In this document: positions 1 to 5,739 of the stretch, piece by piece
Position numbering within the stretch: the first letter of the stretch is position 1
Layout: every line of letters starts with the position of its first letter
Assembly (NCBI GenBank): GCA_002315455.1
Contig: DCGG01000073.1
Span: 1-7,509, forward strand
Direction: 5' to 3'
DNA: 7,509 bases
DNA from: Lentisphaeria bacterium UBA1784
GTDB taxonomy: Bacteria; Verrucomicrobiota; Lentisphaeria; Victivallales; Victivallaceae
Made by a program: the position numbers and the translations under genes
Notes under the pieces: generated by a model
What the model saw: only the letters and a program-made list of their open reading frames with translations
What the model was told of the DNA's origin: nothing
The model's database searches: none

Positions 1-36
1 GCTCAGCCGGTGGTTTTGATTTACGTTAGAGAACGA

Positions 37-882
37 TCACTTGGAGAAGGACATCCCGGGGATGAAGGAGGACAACCCGGTCCCGCAGAGGATATCCACG
101 AACTGGAGCGTCATCATCAACACCGCACAGGCAACCAGAATCGTGCTGAAAACCTGCATGATGGTGCAGCCTTTGCTGAGCACCATATCCTCATCGCTCA
201 TCCCGGGAGCCGTCATCACGGGCGGAATGAACGCACCCGCCCCTTCATCCGCAGAGCCGTCCAAAGTGGGGATAGAAGGCTTCGAGACGGGAGGCAGCGG
301 TTTATCCATGACGGGAAGTTTCGCCGTGGGTTCACCTGCCGCAGGGGCAAGCGGCTTGGAGGGAGCGGAAGCCGGCAATCCGGACTTCATCTGCGCAGCC
401 GCGGCCGCCATGGTCGCAGGCATCGCCTGCTTGACCGGCGGAGGAGGAGCCAAAGGATTCCGGCGTGGAGGCGGCAGTTTCACCGTCGCCTTGTCCGCAG
501 AGGAATCGAAGGGCACGGACGGACGGGGCATCCGCTGGACCTTCACCGTTTTATCTTCGTCGGACAACGTGGCCGCAACCGAGGGCTTCACCGTATTGAG
601 CACCGCCTTCTGCGCGGCAATCTGCTCCGCAGACCCGCCCACGGCAGGTTTCGCAGGGATCGGCGTAATGGAGAGACGACTGGCAGGATTGACCACCGGT
701 TGAGGCGCGATCGGCTTCAGTTTGACGGTACGGCGGGTAGCGGTATCGGTGAGGATCTCCAGATTTCCGGTATCGGTATCCCGTCCGGCCATGGGGTCGG
801 AAAGGACCGGCTTTCCGTTGGGCCGAACAGCCGCACCGGTTTCCGCAACCGGGACCTCAACACTCTTTTTTTCTTCTTCCAT
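37..882 (-). CDS. Proline-rich, low-complexity protein with C-terminal membrane anchor
   Basis: The function is not recognised. The 281-aa protein starts MEEEKKSVEV and has no N-terminal signal. Residues 1-235 are rich in Pro, Ala, Lys and Thr and are probably disordered. A short motif recurs there: RTVKLKP (51-57), NTVKPS (96-101), KTVKVQR (111-117), ATVKLPP (132-138) and a weaker TAKLP (186-190), each followed by prolines. One strongly hydrophobic segment at about 239-265 (IMQVFSTILVACAVLMM in its core) is followed by a 16-residue tail, giving a tail-anchored or type II layout with the disordered part in the cytoplasm. The ATG is supported by an AGGGA ribosome binding site eight bases upstream (891-895). 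It lies 83 bp behind the TPR gene on the same strand with no clear promoter between, so they are probably co-transcribed. The repeated TVKL boxes could be docking peptides, perhaps for the TPR protein; this is inference. Coding status is well supported. Confidence 0.8.
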   Translation of the reverse strand: MEEEKKSVEVPVAETGAAVRPNGKPVLSDPMAGRDTDTGNLEILTDTATRRTVKLKPIAPQPVVNPASRLSITPIPAKPAVGGSAEQIAAQKAVLNTVKPSVAATLSDEDKTVKVQRMPRPSVPFDSSADKATVKLPPPRRNPLAPPPPVKQAMPATMAAAAAQMKSGLPASAPSKPLAPAAGEPTAKLPVMDKPLPPVSKPSIPTLDGSADEGAGAFIPPVMTAPGMSDEDMVLSKGCTIMQVFSTILVACAVLMMTLQFVDILCGTGLSSFIPGMSFSK

Positions 883-890
883 TTGAGTTC

Positions 891-895
891 TCCCT
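891..895 (-). promoter_or_regulatory. Ribosome binding site of the proline-rich membrane protein
   Basis: On the minus strand this reads AGGGA, eight bases before the ATG at 882. It is a good Shine-Dalgarno match and fixes the start of the 281-aa protein. Confidence 0.6.
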
Positions 896-936
896 GTTTT
901 CAGGATTTATTTTTCAGACTTTATTTCCAATTCACT

Positions 937-965
937 CCGCAGACGTTTGCGCCGCAGACAGGCGC
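937..965 (-). repeat. Short direct repeat and GC hairpin between the two minus-strand genes
   Basis: The 8-base word CCGCAGAC (plus strand) occurs at 937-944 and again at 952-959, a 15-bp period. Immediately after the TPR stop codon, minus-strand GCGCC (961-965) can pair with GGCGC (949-953) around a 7-base loop. No T-tract follows, so a full terminator is unlikely. It may partly end or stabilise the upstream message, or be chance. Confidence 0.3.
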
Positions 966-2357
966 TTACGCCGTGGTCCCGGTAAGCGTCTGGACCTTCT
1001 CATCCACGTCGCGGTAACCGACCATGTTCTCCTGAATGATGCGGTAATTGGCCAGTGCGGCCTCGTTGTCGCCGCTCTTTTCGCAGGCTTCCCCGAGGAA
1101 GTAGAGGGCTTCCCGCTTCATGCGGTCCATGGAGTACATCTCCTTGACTGCCGTCTCGATGAGTTCCCTGGCCTTGGCGGCATCACCCTGCGCCAATTCA
1201 CAGCGGCCGAGCAGGACCAATCCGGGCCGGCGTTTCTGGGGATTCTCCACGATCTTCTCGAGGATCTCTTTCGCGCGCTTCAAATCGCCGCGCTCAAAGA
1301 AAAGTTCAGCCAAGTCGTACTGTAACTGCATATCGTTGGGGAAAGTCTGCGCGCGCCGGAGCGCATGACGCAAGCGGTAGTTCTCGCGCTCCCTGGTAAA
1401 TTCGGAGATCTGCCCTTCGGCGTTCTCATAGGCAGCAGGATTCTGCCGGAGAAGATCGAGAGACTGGTCAATCTGTGCGATGTAGGCCTTTTCAATCTGC
1501 TTGTCCAGAACAGGATCGTCAACGCCGAGTTTCTCCGCAACCTTCTCGTATTCGGTCATGGCTTTCTCGAACTCGCCGGCGACCATATAGGCATCCGCCA
1601 GTTTCCGCCGCATATCGACGGAATCATTCTCCATAAGCTCCCGGGTGAACCGGTCGATCACCAGCTGAGCCTGTTCCGCATCGTGGATCGTACCTTCCAG
1701 CAACTGCAACATCACCGCGTCGCTGCCATTCTCGGCGGCCTTCTGCTGGGAATCTCCCTTTTCGTTCCAGCGGCCGCGCTCAATACTGGCCAAGGCCATG
1801 GCTTCCCGCAGTTTGTTTTGTTCTTCCAGATTTCCGGGGGCTTCCTTGGCGATCTGCTGCTGGATTTTCAAAGCTTCGCGGGCCTGTCCGTTCTGCTGGA
1901 AAGCGTCCACCAGACGACGGAGGTTGCCGGTATTGCCCGGATGCAGGACCCGGATCACGTTCAACGCCGTTGCCGCGGCCCAGGGGGCTTCGCAAGAATC
2001 CGCCGCAGCAGCCAACGCATTGAGGACGGGAGGATTATCCACGCAGAGCGCGAGAGGGCCCTCGCACATGGCCATCGCCTTCACCGGGCGAAAGAGGCCG
2101 ACGATCCGGATCAGGATGACCGAGGGGATCGAGATGAGCAGCGCGAACAACTTGACGACCGGGTTCTGCATGCGGCACTTGGCCAACTCATACTCGCGGA
2201 TCCGCTCATAGAGGATCGGCAGCTCCGGATTCTTGCGGATGACCGTTGCCAAAACCTGAATGGCACTATCAAGGTCACCGCCGCTGAAAAGCTTTCCCGC
2301 GCGGTTGTAGTTGTCTCGCACGTAGATCTGAACGTTGCTGAAAGTCTTTCTTTCCAT
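966..2357 (-). CDS. TPR-repeat protein with one internal membrane segment
   Basis: A 463-aa protein starting MERKTFSNVQ. It has tetratricopeptide-like helical pairs at about 16-48, 143-175, 247-280, 342-374, 376-407 and 413-445; the best are DLAELFFERGDLKRAKEI and AEKL-flanked DAYMVAGEFEKAMTEY, with the usual small/Ala and Gly positions. Between the first repeat and the rest lies a hydrophobic stretch at about 67-89 (VVKLFALLISIPSVILIRIV), a likely membrane helix or hairpin, so the C-terminal TPR domain is probably membrane-tethered. There is no signal peptide. TPR domains bind other proteins; the partner is unknown, and the adjacent proline-rich membrane protein is the obvious candidate. The open frame extends to a TTG at 2429, but that TTG is the first half of the -35 box, so the ATG at 2357 is chosen although its Shine-Dalgarno (AGAGA) is weak. 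The stop is TAA. Family is sure, role is not. Confidence 0.88.
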   Translation of the reverse strand: MERKTFSNVQIYVRDNYNRAGKLFSGGDLDSAIQVLATVIRKNPELPILYERIREYELAKCRMQNPVVKLFALLISIPSVILIRIVGLFRPVKAMAMCEGPLALCVDNPPVLNALAAAADSCEAPWAAATALNVIRVLHPGNTGNLRRLVDAFQQNGQAREALKIQQQIAKEAPGNLEEQNKLREAMALASIERGRWNEKGDSQQKAAENGSDAVMLQLLEGTIHDAEQAQLVIDRFTRELMENDSVDMRRKLADAYMVAGEFEKAMTEYEKVAEKLGVDDPVLDKQIEKAYIAQIDQSLDLLRQNPAAYENAEGQISEFTRERENYRLRHALRRAQTFPNDMQLQYDLAELFFERGDLKRAKEILEKIVENPQKRRPGLVLLGRCELAQGDAAKARELIETAVKEMYSMDRMKREALYFLGEACEKSGDNEAALANYRIIQENMVGYRDVDEKVQTLTGTTA

Positions 2358-2370
2358 GGTATCTCTGGTC

Positions 2371-2386
2371 TTTTTTTGCGAAAAAA
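2371..2386. repeat. T7-GCG-A6 inverted tract in the leader of the TPR gene
   Basis: Seven T, then GCG, then six A form a near-perfect inverted repeat (six paired bases, three-base centre) downstream of the TPR promoter. The RNA hairpin would be weak. Such tracts can bend DNA. Confidence 0.4.
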
Positions 2387-2400
2387 TATTTGACTGTGTT

Positions 2401-2429
2401 AAAATACACGATTTGCACTCCGCTGTCAA
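2401..2429 (-). promoter_or_regulatory. Sigma-70-type promoter of the TPR/membrane-protein unit
   Basis: Read on the minus strand: TTGACA (2424-2429), a 17-bp spacer, then TATTTT (2401-2406). The expected start of transcription is near 2394, giving a leader of about 37 bases before the ATG at 2357. The perfect -35 box and ideal spacing make this a strong candidate. It rules out translation from the TTG at 2429. Confidence 0.8.
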
Positions 2430-2450
2430 GTCTTTTCCATACCGGATGGC

Positions 2451-2466
2451 TTTTTTTTTGAAAAAA
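2451..2466. repeat. T9-G-A6 tract between the divergent promoters
   Basis: Nine T, one G and six A lie in the gap between the two -35 boxes at 2424-2429 and 2490-2495, with GGAT and ATCC flanking. Being upstream of both promoters, it could act as a shared bent or A/T-rich upstream element, but it sits further out than a classical UP element. Confidence 0.35.
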
Positions 2467-2489
2467 TCCTTGCTTTCCGCGGTTTTACC

Positions 2490-2518
2490 TTGACAACGGC
2501 GGTTTCGGGTGGTATTCT
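2490..2518 (+). promoter_or_regulatory. Sigma-70-type promoter of the HAD phosphatase gene
   Basis: TTGACA (2490-2495), a 17-bp spacer, then TATTCT (2513-2518). Transcription should begin near 2525, giving a leader of about 70 bases. Within it GGCA-t-CGC (2535-2542) can pair with GCG-TGCC (2553-2559) around a 10-base loop. The frame's most upstream possible start, TTG at 2490, is part of the -35 box and cannot be used. Confidence 0.78.
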
Positions 2519-2594
2519 ATGGCCCGTAAAAGACGGCATCGCGGCGAATCCTGCGTGCCATATCACCCTGATACACAGAAAGGTCGGTTCAACC

Positions 2595-3176
2595 GTGAAA
2601 CAACAGCTTCGCCATCTCGCTTTGGATATCGGAAACGTCTGCATCCGAATCGCGCCGGAACTCTGTCTCAAAATGCTGGGATTCGACTCCATTGCCGCGG
2701 CCGCGGAACTCATTCAACTGGAGCGCCAGTTCGAATGCGGCCGCATGACGGCGAAGGAATTTCAGGCCCGCGCGGTGAAGATGTTCCGGGGGACCATCTC
2801 GCCGGAACAGTTTCAGCAGGCCTTTTTCGCCATCCTCCGGGAGCCGGTCCCGGGGATGGAGGAACTGATCCTGAGCCTGCCCGCCCGCGGAATACAGCCG
2901 GTGTTTTTCTCCGACATCTCCGACGTGCATCTCGAATTGACCCGAAAGATGTTTCGCGGAGCCGAAGCCGTCCCAGATGGAGTCTACAGTTTCAAAGTGG
3001 GTGCGATGAAGCCGGACCCGGCGTTTTTCACCGAATTCGAGCGCAGATTCGGCGCCCCCTGCCTCTACGTAGATGACAGGAAGGAACTTATCGAAGCCGC
3101 CCGGCTCCATGGCTGGAACGCGGAGGTCTTTTCCGGCGCAGATCAACTGGAAAAACTGCTCTTCCCCGAAGCGTGA
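2595..3176 (+). CDS. HAD-superfamily phosphatase, YihX-like (subfamily IA)
   Basis: A 193-aa haloacid dehalogenase-type hydrolase, expected to remove phosphate from a small metabolite in the cytoplasm using Mg2+. All four motifs are visible: motif I LALDIGNV with nucleophile Asp11; motif II VFFSDIS with Ser106; motif III GAMKPDP with Lys139; motif IV CLYVDDRKE with Asp160 and Asp161. Residues about 16-85 are the small helical cap. The DIGNV form, with Asn where many HAD enzymes have the acid/base-side Asp, is the pattern of the YihX/FDLGNV group, one of which is a glucose-1-phosphate phosphatase; substrate here is unknown. The start is GTG at 2595, preceded by AAAGG about 11 bases upstream. 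It is the only usual start codon in frame downstream of the promoter and leaves motif I ten residues in, as normal for the family. The gene is monocistronic, divergent from the TPR gene and convergent with GH95. Confidence 0.88.
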   Translation: MKQQLRHLALDIGNVCIRIAPELCLKMLGFDSIAAAAELIQLERQFECGRMTAKEFQARAVKMFRGTISPEQFQQAFFAILREPVPGMEELILSLPARGIQPVFFSDISDVHLELTRKMFRGAEAVPDGVYSFKVGAMKPDPAFFTEFERRFGAPCLYVDDRKELIEAARLHGWNAEVFSGADQLEKLLFPEA

Positions 3177-3177
3177 C

Positions 3178-3199
3178 GGACCGGGGACGTCCCCCGGCC
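3178..3199. terminator. GC-rich hairpin between convergent HAD and GH95 genes
   Basis: GG-a-CC-GGGG (3178-3186) pairs with CCCC-c-GG-CC (3191-3199) around the loop ACGT: eight base pairs with two single-base bulges. It includes the perfect palindrome GGGGACGTCCCC. A second small hairpin, GGAGC/GCTCC (3205-3220), spans the GH95 stop codon. No T-tract follows on either strand, so this is a possible bidirectional stop or RNA-end stabiliser, not a standard intrinsic terminator. Confidence 0.4.
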
Positions 3200-3210
3200 C
3201 ATGCGGAGCA

Positions 3211-5562
3211 TCAGCGCTCCAGAACGACGCTCTCCCCTGCCGCCAAAGTCCGCTGTACGCGGTGTTTCCCGTTGCGGAACAGAAAACTGCCGTTCCGGTC
3301 AGCGGTAGCCTTGATCCGCACGTGTCTGCCGTTCCAGGAGAGATCGACCGTCAGGCCGCCCCGGGTCCGGAGACCGGTGACGGAACCCTTCTTCCAATGC
3401 TTCGGCAGCGCGGGGAGCAGATCAATGATCCACGCGCCTTCCGCCGTCCGCAGGTGGCTCTGCAGAAGCATCTCCACGATCCCCGCCGCCACGCCGAAGT
3501 TCCCGTCGATCTGGAAGGGCGGATGGGCATCGAAGAGGTTGGGATAGACGCCGCCGCCCTGCGAAGTCTGGATCACTTCCTTCAGTTCCGCAGGAGTGAG
3601 CAGGTTACGGATTACCTTTTCCGCATGGTTTCCGTTGCCGAAGCGCGCCCAGAGCGCCACCCGCCACCCCATGGCCCAGCCGGTGGATCGATCCCCCCGC
3701 CGCTTCAGCGACACCTTGGACGCCTGAAAGTATTCCGGAGCCCGGTCCTTATTGAATTCACAGCCGGGATAGACGCCGTAGAGGTGGGAGACGTGACGGT
3801 GATGGACGTCCGTCTCCTCAAAATCCTCGCCGAACTCCAGCAGTTCGCCGTGCTTCCCGATGGCCGGCTCCTTCAGTTCCGGCAGGACCTCATGGATCCT
3901 GGCGCAGAGAGCATCGCGGCCGGAGGCCTTGTCCGCATCCAGATCGGGGGCAAGTTCCAGAATGCTCTCCAGCAGTTCCCGGATGATCGTGAGGTCCACC
4001 GCGGAACCGGTGGCGACCCCCACCGGCGTGTCGGTGACGGGGTCCTGAAAACTGTTCTCCGGAGAAGTGGAGGGACTGGTCGTCCACTGCCCGAACTCAT
4101 CCTTCACAAGAAGCCCCAGCAGAAACTCCGCACATCCGGTCAGGACCGGCCAGACCCGGTGCAGAAATTCCCGGTCGCCGGAATAACGGTAATGCTCCGC
4201 AAGGTGGCGACAGAGCCATCCGCCCGCCAGCGGGAAGTAGAGCCATGAACCATGCACGGAAGCAGCGGTGCAGAAACGCCATACGTCGCTGTTGTGATGG
4301 CTGCACCAGCCGGGCAGACCGAAGAGTTTTTCGGCGCAGAGCGCTCCCTTTTCCGAGAGTTCAAAGAGGAACCGCTCCAGGGGCTCGAAGCACTCCGTGA
4401 GGTTGGAGCACTCCACGCCCCAGTAGTTCATCTCCGTGTTGATGTTGGTGGTATAGTTGCTGGCCCACGGCGGATCCAGATGCCGGTTCCAGATCCCCTG
4501 CAGATTGGCGGGCTGGGTCCCCGGCCGGGAACAGGCGATCAGAAGATAGCGGGAATAGTGGTAGAGCAAGGCCGCCAGCGCCGGCGAAAAATGTTTGTGG
4601 TCTCCGGCTTTGCAGATCCGCAGATCGGTGGGGAGCAGATCTTCCTTGTCCGCCCCCAAATCCATGGAGGAGCGCCGGTACAGCGCGGAATAGTCCGCGA
4701 GATGGGCGTCCAGGATTGCCTCGTAGCCGCGAGCCTCCGCCGCGTCAAGATCGGCCTTGGCACGCAGAGAAATGATGCGGCAGTCCCGCTCCGGTTCGGT
4801 GCGGTAGTCCCGGAATCCCGTCCGGACGGCGATCAGCAGGACCGCCGAATCCGCGCCCCCGACGCGAGTGGTCCCACCGGATGCGGAAATCTGCCCGCCC
4901 TGCGCGATCACCCGCGCCCGCATGGCCATTCCCATGCCGGACAAACCCTTTTCGTTACGCCAGCGGATGAGACCGTAACGACTCTTCCAGGGGGCGGTCC
5001 CGGTGCAGACGGCGTCCGTGCCCTCGCTGAATGTCTCCCCCTCCAGCGGGGTCTGAAAGGAGAACGAGAAGTTCAGCGCGCCCGGAGCCGATGCCATCAG
5101 CCGGACCACGATCACCTGATCGGGAAAACTTGCCAGCATGCTCCGGGTATAGCGCACCTCGCCTGCGACGTAATTCACGCCGGCGAGGGCGGATTCCAGA
5201 TCAAGGTCCCGGCGGTAGTCCAGTACCGGCCCTTCGCCGTGGTCAAAGGTGAGAAGCAGGTCACCCGCCGGAAGATAACTCACGTTGTCATGGTCGCCCA
5301 TGCGGGCGGAGAGCAGCTGATTCGCCTCAAAAAATTTCCGCTGCCGCAGGAAATCCCGGACTCGCGGCAGGACCTCCTTGAACTCGGGATTGAATTCAAA
5401 GTCAGGGCCGCCGTTCCAAAGGGTATCCTCGTTGAGAGCGATGCGTTCCTTCCGGACACCGCCATATACCATCGCCCCCAACCGTCCGTTCCCGAGAGGC
5501 AGAGCCTCTTCCCAGAACACGGCGGGATTGGAATAGTGAAGTTGTTCTGTCGCTGGATCCAT
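3211..5562 (-). CDS. Glycoside hydrolase family 95 (alpha-L-fucosidase type)
   Basis: A 783-aa protein of normal GH95 length. Family members cleave terminal alpha-L-fucose, often alpha-1,2-linked, by inversion; some are alpha-L-galactosidases, so the exact sugar is open. The N-terminal signature WEEALPLGNGRLGAMVYGG (17-35) and ALNEDTLWNGGP (42-53) begin the beta domain. The helical catalytic domain carries NYTTNINTEMNYW (369-381) with Asn373/Asn375, TSPSTSPENSF with Glu502, HHRHVSHLYGVYPG (587-600) and QIDGNFG with Asp686. From memory of the Bifidobacterium AfcA structure, these hold the catalytic Asn pair, general acid Glu and Asp, so the enzyme looks intact. The ATG at 5562 has a strong AGGAGAGG site eight bases upstream and lies downstream of its promoter; the frame continues to 5682 but that part is untranscribed. 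No signal peptide follows this start, so the enzyme is probably cytoplasmic, acting on imported oligosaccharides. No transporter or fucose gene is next to it. Confidence 0.95.
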   Translation of the reverse strand: MDPATEQLHYSNPAVFWEEALPLGNGRLGAMVYGGVRKERIALNEDTLWNGGPDFEFNPEFKEVLPRVRDFLRQRKFFEANQLLSARMGDHDNVSYLPAGDLLLTFDHGEGPVLDYRRDLDLESALAGVNYVAGEVRYTRSMLASFPDQVIVVRLMASAPGALNFSFSFQTPLEGETFSEGTDAVCTGTAPWKSRYGLIRWRNEKGLSGMGMAMRARVIAQGGQISASGGTTRVGGADSAVLLIAVRTGFRDYRTEPERDCRIISLRAKADLDAAEARGYEAILDAHLADYSALYRRSSMDLGADKEDLLPTDLRICKAGDHKHFSPALAALLYHYSRYLLIACSRPGTQPANLQGIWNRHLDPPWASNYTTNINTEMNYWGVECSNLTECFEPLERFLFELSEKGALCAEKLFGLPGWCSHHNSDVWRFCTAASVHGSWLYFPLAGGWLCRHLAEHYRYSGDREFLHRVWPVLTGCAEFLLGLLVKDEFGQWTTSPSTSPENSFQDPVTDTPVGVATGSAVDLTIIRELLESILELAPDLDADKASGRDALCARIHEVLPELKEPAIGKHGELLEFGEDFEETDVHHRHVSHLYGVYPGCEFNKDRAPEYFQASKVSLKRRGDRSTGWAMGWRVALWARFGNGNHAEKVIRNLLTPAELKEVIQTSQGGGVYPNLFDAHPPFQIDGNFGVAAGIVEMLLQSHLRTAEGAWIIDLLPALPKHWKKGSVTGLRTRGGLTVDLSWNGRHVRIKATADRNGSFLFRNGKHRVQRTLAAGESVVLER

Positions 5563-5570
5563 GATCGTTT

Positions 5571-5578
5571 CCTCTCCT
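5571..5578 (-). promoter_or_regulatory. Ribosome binding site of GH95
   Basis: On the minus strand this reads AGGAGAGG, ending eight bases before the ATG at 5562. It is the best Shine-Dalgarno in the window and decides the start codon. Confidence 0.75.
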
Positions 5579-5627
5579 GAAGAATAATGACTGCCCGACC
5601 GGGGCGGCCGATTTCCGTTCTCCGGAT

Positions 5628-5656
5628 AATATAATCCTGCATTCCCGTGAGTGCAA
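5628..5656 (-). promoter_or_regulatory. Sigma-70-type promoter of GH95
   Basis: On the minus strand: TTGCAC (5651-5656), a 17-bp spacer, TATATT (5628-5633). Transcription should begin near 5621, with a leader of about 58 bases. Its -35 box is only 13 bp from the -35 box of the oppositely directed phosphoesterase promoter, so a protein bound between them could affect both genes. Confidence 0.72.
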
Positions 5657-5669
5657 TGGCTCCTCTCCC

Positions 5670-5698
5670 TTGAAAAGCCCACTTTTCCACGCTATATT
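5670..5698 (+). promoter_or_regulatory. Sigma-70-type promoter of the metallophosphoesterase gene
   Basis: TTGAAA (5670-5675), a 17-bp spacer, TATATT (5693-5698). Transcription should begin near 5705, about 35 bases before the ATG at 5740. Confidence 0.75.
5672..5687. promoter_or_regulatory. Candidate operator: GAAAAG-CCCA-CTTTTC
   Basis: A perfect 6-bp inverted repeat with a 4-bp centre overlaps the -35 box and spacer of the phosphoesterase promoter. Its position fits a repressor site and it begins 15 bp from the GH95 -35 box. No regulator gene is nearby. A repeat this short may be chance. Confidence 0.3.
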
Positions 5699-5722
5699 AA
5701 GAGCCGGGCAATCAAGCAACCG

Positions 5723-5735
5723 AATCCCCGGGATT
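5723..5735. repeat. Palindrome AATCCC-C-GGGATT in the phosphoesterase leader
   Basis: A perfect 6-bp inverted repeat around one C lies between the predicted transcription start (about 5705) and the ATG at 5740. It covers the only weak Shine-Dalgarno-like bases (GGGA, 5730-5733), so it could be an operator or affect initiation, or be chance. Confidence 0.25.
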
Positions 5736-5739
5736 TTAC

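Noticed and set aside
1..36. Possible terminator behind the proline-rich gene
   Set aside because: Only 36 bases remain before the window edge and no complete hairpin or T-tract is visible.
883..965. Separate promoter for the proline-rich membrane protein
   Set aside because: The gap is A/T-rich on the gene side, but no pair of boxes with acceptable spacing was found (the best, TTGGAA to TAAATC, has 15 bp and poor matches).
10..1017. 335-aa plus-strand open frame opposite the proline-rich and TPR genes
   Set aside because: Arg/His/Gly-rich composition typical of an antisense shadow in GC-rich DNA, no ribosome binding site, and it spans an intergenic gap between two credible minus-strand genes.
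1365..2393. 342-aa plus-strand open frame opposite the TPR gene
   Set aside because: It mirrors the TPR gene, shows no recognisable domain, and the TPR repeats on the other strand are clear.
3073..4248. 391-aa plus-strand open frame overlapping the HAD end and GH95
   Set aside because: Arg/Pro-rich shadow of GH95; the conserved catalytic motifs of GH95 are on the minus strand here.
4252..5580. 442-aa plus-strand open frame opposite the N-terminal two-thirds of GH95
   Set aside because: Long only because GC-rich coding DNA lacks stops in the opposite frame; no motif, no ribosome binding site, and it even runs over the GH95 ribosome binding site.
5563..5682. 40-residue N-terminal extension of GH95
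   Set aside because: It starts upstream of the predicted GH95 promoter, is rich in Arg, Gly and Ser without signal-peptide character, and a strong ribosome binding site marks the ATG at 5562.
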